Origin: Erysipelotrichaceae bacterium
GTDB taxonomy: Bacteria > Bacillota_I > Bacilli_A > Erysipelotrichales > Erysipelotrichaceae
Reading direction: 5' to 3'
Assembly: GCA_017614055.1 (NCBI GenBank)
Contig: JAGACP010000100.1
Span: 1-11,472 of the forward strand
DNA length: 11,472 nt
The translations under genes were made by a program, and so were the position numbers. Positions 7,925 to 11,472 of the stretch are shown in pieces; the first letter of the stretch is position 1, and every line of letters begins with the position of its first letter. The notes beneath the pieces are model-generated. The model was not told the origin of the DNA. It did not search any database and saw only the letters and a program-made list of their open reading frames with translations.

Positions 7925-7947
7925 ATTCTAAAGAAAGGGGCATCATC

Positions 7948-9804
7948 ATGATACATCCATATTATCCTCATCTGTTTTCACCATTGAAGATAAACAGACT
8001 TGTCCTGAAGAACAGGATATTCTACGCTCCGGTAGAATACTACCATGACCGTGCCCTGGCGGGTGCGGGCGTGATGATGAGAGGTACCAGCGGAACGCTG
8101 AAGGACCAGCACTGCAGGATATCCAAAGGCAGCGGCTGGATGTTCGACGGAAACAATATCCAGAAAACCAAGGATGAACTCCTGCTGATCAGAAGGAACG
8201 GTTCCCTGACTTCCCTGGAAGTCATGCATGCGGGCAATCTGGCGAATCCTCCCGAGGGAGATTTCGTCTACGGACCTAGTGCAGGTACCAACAAGTACGG
8301 TCTTCCGATCAAAGAGATGGACCGCGCGGACATGGATCATATCATCGGTGAATTCGTCGAGACTGTATTGAAGGCAAAGCAGATCGGCTACGACATGTGC
8401 ATGCTGCACTACGCCCACTGCTGGCTTCCTTCGCAGTTCATGGCCCCCGGCATAAACAAGAGAACGGACGAATACGGCGGTTCATACGAGAACCGCGTGA
8501 GATTCCCGAAAGAGATACTCAGAGCCGTAAGAAAGGCTGTAGGGAAGGATTATCCTCTCGACATGCGTATCTCCTACTATGAGAACTTCGACGGCTGCAT
8601 GCCTCAGGACGAAGTCGCAAGATTCGTTAAAGAGGTCGCCGAAGAAGGACTCATCAACTGCGTCAACGTATCCTTTGGCGGACATCTGGCCAAGGGAGCC
8701 CTCGCTTCTCCGGGCTCTTTCACTCCCGACTGCTGCTTCGTCGAGGGAGGTGCGAAGATCAAGGAAGCCGTAGGGGATCTGATACCTGTGGTCATCGTCG
8801 GCAAGATCATGACGCCTGAAGAGGCGGAAGACATTATCGCTTCCGGAAAGGCCGATGCGGTAGTCATCGGCAGGGCGTCGATAGCCGATCCATACTGGGC
8901 AAAGAAAGCCTTTGAAGGAAGAAGCAGGGACATCGTTCCGTGCATACACTGCGGAAAGTGCTTCTCGCTGAGGTGTACGATGAATCTCAGGGGCTACTAT
9001 GAACATCTCGTTCCTGCGGAAGTTCCTGTAGCCAGAAACAAGGAAACAGTGGTCGTCATCGGAGGAGGTCCGGCAGGGATGAATGCCGCCATCTTCGCCC
9101 ATCAGGCAGGCCACAGAGTAATATTGTACGAAGCAGGAAAGCAGCTTGGCGGACTGGTCAGGATAGCCGGTCTGGACAAGTACAAGAAAGAACTTAAGGA
9201 TTATACGGAATATCTCGTCAATCAGCTGTCATATACCGATGTGGATGTGAGACTGAATACGAAGGCGACCGCCGACAAGGTCAGGGAAGATGATCCCGAC
9301 CGCATCATCCTGGCGATGGGTTCGGTTCCAACGACGCCGAGGATCCCGGGAGCGGAATATGCGATGCAGGCGGTTGACGCACACGAAAAGCAGTACGAGA
9401 TAGGCAAGAGAGCAGTGATCATCGGCGGAGGCCTGACGGGAAGCGAGTTTGCCTGTTCGCTGACGCTCGACGGTCATGAAGTCACTGTCGTTGAAGCCAC
9501 CGACAAAGTCGGAGGCGAAGGCATGGATCTGACGTTCTATCCGGCAGACCTGATGAAGGAGCTGGGTGTGAAGGTCATGAAGAATTCCATGGTTACCGAA
9601 ATCGGAAAAGACCATGTTGTGGTGAACGGAGAAAGGATCGACTGCGATACCGTCATTCTTTCCACCGGTTTCAGATCCAACAACATGGATATGGAGCAGT
9701 TCTATGACGTTGCGTTCAAGGTCACCGCGATCGGTGATCTCAGAAGACCGGCAACGATCAGAGAATGCATAGAGGAAGCTTATTTCTCTGTAATAGATGT
9801 ATAG
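7948..9804 (+). CDS. Enoate reductase/2,4-dienoyl-CoA reductase-family flavoprotein with atypical Fe-S cysteines
   Basis: A 618-residue protein with the three-part layout of 2,4-dienoyl-CoA reductase, BaiCD/BaiH and trimethylamine dehydrogenase. Residues 8-325 form an FMN-binding TIM barrel (LFSPLKI near the start, NKRTDEYGGSYENRVRFP at 170-187, VVIGRASIADP at 305-314). A cysteine cluster for a 4Fe-4S centre follows. Residues 366-618 are an FAD/NAD(P)H domain with VVIGGGPAGM (369-378) and a second dinucleotide motif IIGGGLTGSE (491-500). It would pass electrons from NAD(P)H through FAD and Fe-S to FMN and reduce an activated C=C bond or similar group. The cysteines are C332-x2-C335-x2-C338-x4-C343; relatives have 10-12 residues before the last one. 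The usual active-site Tyr in HGAHGYL is Trp here (HYAHCWL, W159). ATG 7948 is chosen because AAAGGGG lies 7 nt upstream; an in-frame TTG at 7921 lies in the hairpin. Substrate unknown. Confidence 0.88.
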   Translation: MIHPYYPHLFSPLKINRLVLKNRIFYAPVEYYHDRALAGAGVMMRGTSGTLKDQHCRISKGSGWMFDGNNIQKTKDELLLIRRNGSLTSLEVMHAGNLANPPEGDFVYGPSAGTNKYGLPIKEMDRADMDHIIGEFVETVLKAKQIGYDMCMLHYAHCWLPSQFMAPGINKRTDEYGGSYENRVRFPKEILRAVRKAVGKDYPLDMRISYYENFDGCMPQDEVARFVKEVAEEGLINCVNVSFGGHLAKGALASPGSFTPDCCFVEGGAKIKEAVGDLIPVVIVGKIMTPEEAEDIIASGKADAVVIGRASIADPYWAKKAFEGRSRDIVPCIHCGKCFSLRCTMNLRGYYEHLVPAEVPVARNKETVVVIGGGPAGMNAAIFAHQAGHRVILYEAGKQLGGLVRIAGLDKYKKELKDYTEYLVNQLSYTDVDVRLNTKATADKVREDDPDRIILAMGSVPTTPRIPGAEYAMQAVDAHEKQYEIGKRAVIIGGGLTGSEFACSLTLDGHEVTVVEATDKVGGEGMDLTFYPADLMKELGVKVMKNSMVTEIGKDHVVVNGERIDCDTVILSTGFRSNNMDMEQFYDVAFKVTAIGDLRRPATIRECIEEAYFSVIDV

Positions 9805-9819
9805 AAGGAGGAAACAAAC

Positions 9820-10041
9820 ATGATAAGCATTTCCGGACCGCACATCGACGATATCGTCGCATACGTGGATGGCAATACCATCGACGGAGTCACCTACAAG
9901 TACGTCAGCAAGATGGGCATCAAGGCTCTTTTCGAGACCGACTGCGAAGACGAGGATGCCCTGGTGGAAAAGAAGGCACTGAAGAAAGATCTCAAGGCCC
10001 AGTTCCCGGCACTGATGCTTTACGTTCAGAAGGAAGGATAA
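9820..10041 (+). CDS. Small protein of unknown function between two enoate reductase genes
   Basis: A 73-residue protein with a strong AGGAGG RBS at 9806-9811 (8 nt before the ATG). It starts 15 bp after the upstream reductase stop and ends 1 bp before the next reductase start, so it is a genuine operon member. I do not recognise it. It has no signal peptide or membrane segment. It contains an N-terminal part with beta-prone stretches (HIDDIVAYVDGNTIDGVTYK), one cysteine in the acidic stretch ETDCEDEDALVE, and a Lys-rich amphipathic stretch (KKALKKDLKAQFP). A small accessory or regulatory subunit of the flanking flavoenzymes is an inference from position only. The 3' end carries the AAGGAAGGA that serves as RBS for the next gene, implying translational coupling. 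Confidence 0.75.
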   Translation: MISISGPHIDDIVAYVDGNTIDGVTYKYVSKMGIKALFETDCEDEDALVEKKALKKDLKAQFPALMLYVQKEG

Positions 10042-10042
10042 G

Positions 10043-11472
10043 ATGGCTTATCTGAATAATCTCTTTTCGCCTTTAAGGGTCAGAAACGTCATCCTGAAAA
10101 ACAGGATCGTCGTCGCCCCGATGGGCATTCCCAAGGCAAAGCTCATATCCACCGATTATCTCGGCGGTCTTTCGTTGAGCGACAAGGCTCTGGGAGGATC
10201 TGCGGTCATAACCGTGGCTACCGATGCCCTGGCCAGACTGGCTGACGAAAAGAGTGCCTTTGACAAGTATGCCCTCGATGTGACAAGGGAAGTCTATTCC
10301 ATCATGAAACAGGGCGGAGGCCTGACGATGGCCGAGATACCTTTCCATGGCGGAATGAACGAGGACGGATCTTTCCAGGGACCGAGCGACGGTACGCATT
10401 TCACCGGCGGTCAGATGAAAGAGATGACCAGGGAACAGATGGACAAAACCATCGGCGACATGTGCGATCAGGCACTGAAGATAAAGAGCTTCGGTTTCGA
10501 TCTGCTGATGCTGCACATGGGACACGACTCTCTGTGTTCGATCTTCCTTTCTCCCGTCTGGAACAAGAGGACCGACGGATACGGAGGTTCCGTGGAGAAC
10601 CGCGCAAGATTCATGATCGAAGCGCTGAAGAAACTCAGAGAGACTCTGGGCAATGATTATCCAATCATGGTCAGATTCTCAAGGGAACTGAAAGTCCCTG
10701 AGACATACGAAGAAGACGACATGCTTTATCTGCTCAAGCAGGTTGAAGACTACATCGACATCGCCAACATCTCCTGCGGCATGGACTGCTACGGAGGCAC
10801 TGTCGAGAAGTATGTCGCGAATACCTATACCCATACCACCATATTCCAGCCGAGGATGTTCAACCTTGATTTTGCGGAGAGAGTAAAGAAAGAAACGAAA
10901 CTCAAGGTCTGTCTGGTGGGAGGCGTGAGCGATCCTGTGCTGTGCGATGAACTGATAGGAAACGGTTCGATCGACATGGTGATGCTGGGAAGACAGCTTG
11001 TTGCCGATCCATTCTGGCCGAAGAAAGCCCAGGAGGAGAAGTTCGACGAGATCATTCCGTGTCTGAGGTGTCTCAACTGCTATCACGTGGCTACCAAGCA
11101 CTTCAATACCCAGTGTTCCGTGAATCCGAGATTCAGAAGGGAGAACAGAGTTCCTTTGAAGCTTGAGAAGGCCGGTGATCCGAAGAAAGTGGTCATTATC
11201 GGCGGAGGTCCTGCAGGCATGAAGGCGGCGCTTACCGCGGATGAGGCGGGACACAGAGTAACGCTGATCGAAAAAGAAGGAAAGCTCGGAGGAAACCTGA
11301 AGTATGCCGACTATGGCGACTACAAACAGGATCTGAAGAAGTACCGCGACTATCTGATAAAGCATATCGAAAGAAGCGATATCGATGTCAGACTCAATAC
11401 TGCCGCAGACATGAAACTGCTTGAAAGCCTTGACCCTGACAAAGTCATCATCGCCATCGGTGCTGATTTCAT
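10043..11472 (+). CDS. Second enoate reductase-family flavoprotein, 3' end outside window
   Basis: The first 476 residues of a protein with the same layout as the one at 7948-9804 but clearly divergent in sequence. Residues 7-325 are an FMN-binding TIM barrel (LFSPLRVRNVILKNRIVVAPM, NKRTDGYGGSVENRARF at 174-190, MVMLGRQLVADPFWP). The Fe-S cysteines are C340-x2-C343-x2-C346-x11-C358 followed by SVNP, close to the trimethylamine dehydrogenase pattern and different from the C-x2-C-x3-C of E. coli FadH. The FAD domain starts at VVIIGGGPAGM (383-393); the NAD(P)H motif lies beyond the window. At the family active-site position HGAHGYL it reads HMGHDSL, so Ser163 replaces the usual Tyr. It starts one base after the small gene's TAA, with the RBS AAGGAAGGA inside that gene. 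Two non-identical family members in tandem could work as separate enzymes or as partners; the substrate cannot be told. Confidence 0.87.
   Translation, partial: MAYLNNLFSPLRVRNVILKNRIVVAPMGIPKAKLISTDYLGGLSLSDKALGGSAVITVATDALARLADEKSAFDKYALDVTREVYSIMKQGGGLTMAEIPFHGGMNEDGSFQGPSDGTHFTGGQMKEMTREQMDKTIGDMCDQALKIKSFGFDLLMLHMGHDSLCSIFLSPVWNKRTDGYGGSVENRARFMIEALKKLRETLGNDYPIMVRFSRELKVPETYEEDDMLYLLKQVEDYIDIANISCGMDCYGGTVEKYVANTYTHTTIFQPRMFNLDFAERVKKETKLKVCLVGGVSDPVLCDELIGNGSIDMVMLGRQLVADPFWPKKAQEEKFDEIIPCLRCLNCYHVATKHFNTQCSVNPRFRRENRVPLKLEKAGDPKKVVIIGGGPAGMKAALTADEAGHRVTLIEKEGKLGGNLKYADYGDYKQDLKKYRDYLIKHIERSDIDVRLNTAADMKLLESLDPDKVIIAIGADF

Noticed and set aside
9229..9843. A 204-residue minus-strand frame over the end of the first complete reductase
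   Set aside because: It is a shadow of the reductase FAD domain, spans its stop codon and the next RBS, and has no family features.
10679..11365. A 228-residue minus-strand frame opposite the second reductase
   Set aside because: The plus strand encodes a continuous flavoprotein here, including the Fe-S cysteines and a GGGPAG motif.

Overview
The window looks like a chromosomal region of a member of the Bacillota (Firmicutes) with moderate GC. Genes are tightly packed with strong AGGAGG-type ribosome binding sites. Arginine is often AGA/AGG, and the sugar genes are of the PTS lactose/cellobiose (Lac) family under a PRD-domain regulator. A gut fermenter is plausible, perhaps in the Erysipelotrichia, but this placement is inference. 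No RNA genes, insertion sequences, CRISPR arrays or phage genes were seen, and no stretch above 300 bases lacks a gene.

Layout: (1) 1-2461, plus strand: the tail of a flavin- and FAD-dependent 'enoate reductase' family protein, then a GH1 6-phospho-beta-glucosidase and an overlapping Cof-type HAD phosphatase, closed by an intrinsic terminator. (2) 2549-3610, plus strand: an unrecognised tryptophan-rich 353-residue protein that ends at a hairpin shared with the convergent gene. (3) 5790-3622, minus strand: a PRD/EIIB/EIIA-containing transcription regulator followed, with its RBS overlapping the regulator stop, by a 78-residue membrane protein. (4) 5926-7858, plus strand, divergent from the regulator: PTS IIA, IIB and IIC as separate proteins. 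(5) 7948-11472, plus strand: a 618-residue enoate-reductase-family protein, a 73-residue unknown protein and a second, different enoate-reductase-family protein running off the window end. A 12-bp hairpin separates this group from the PTS genes.

How the genes may work together: the PTS would import and phosphorylate a beta-glucoside, the GH1 enzyme would cleave the 6-phospho-beta-glucoside, and the regulator would couple transcription to PTS phosphorylation state. The unusual part is three old-yellow-enzyme/2,4-dienoyl-CoA-reductase-like flavoproteins around this sugar module. One inferred reading is uptake of a plant aryl-glucoside followed by reduction of the released aglycone, perhaps as an electron sink. 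The reductases show departures from the family consensus: the usual active-site Tyr is replaced by Trp or Ser, and one has a compressed Fe-S cysteine cluster. Their substrates are therefore unlikely to be predictable from well-studied relatives.
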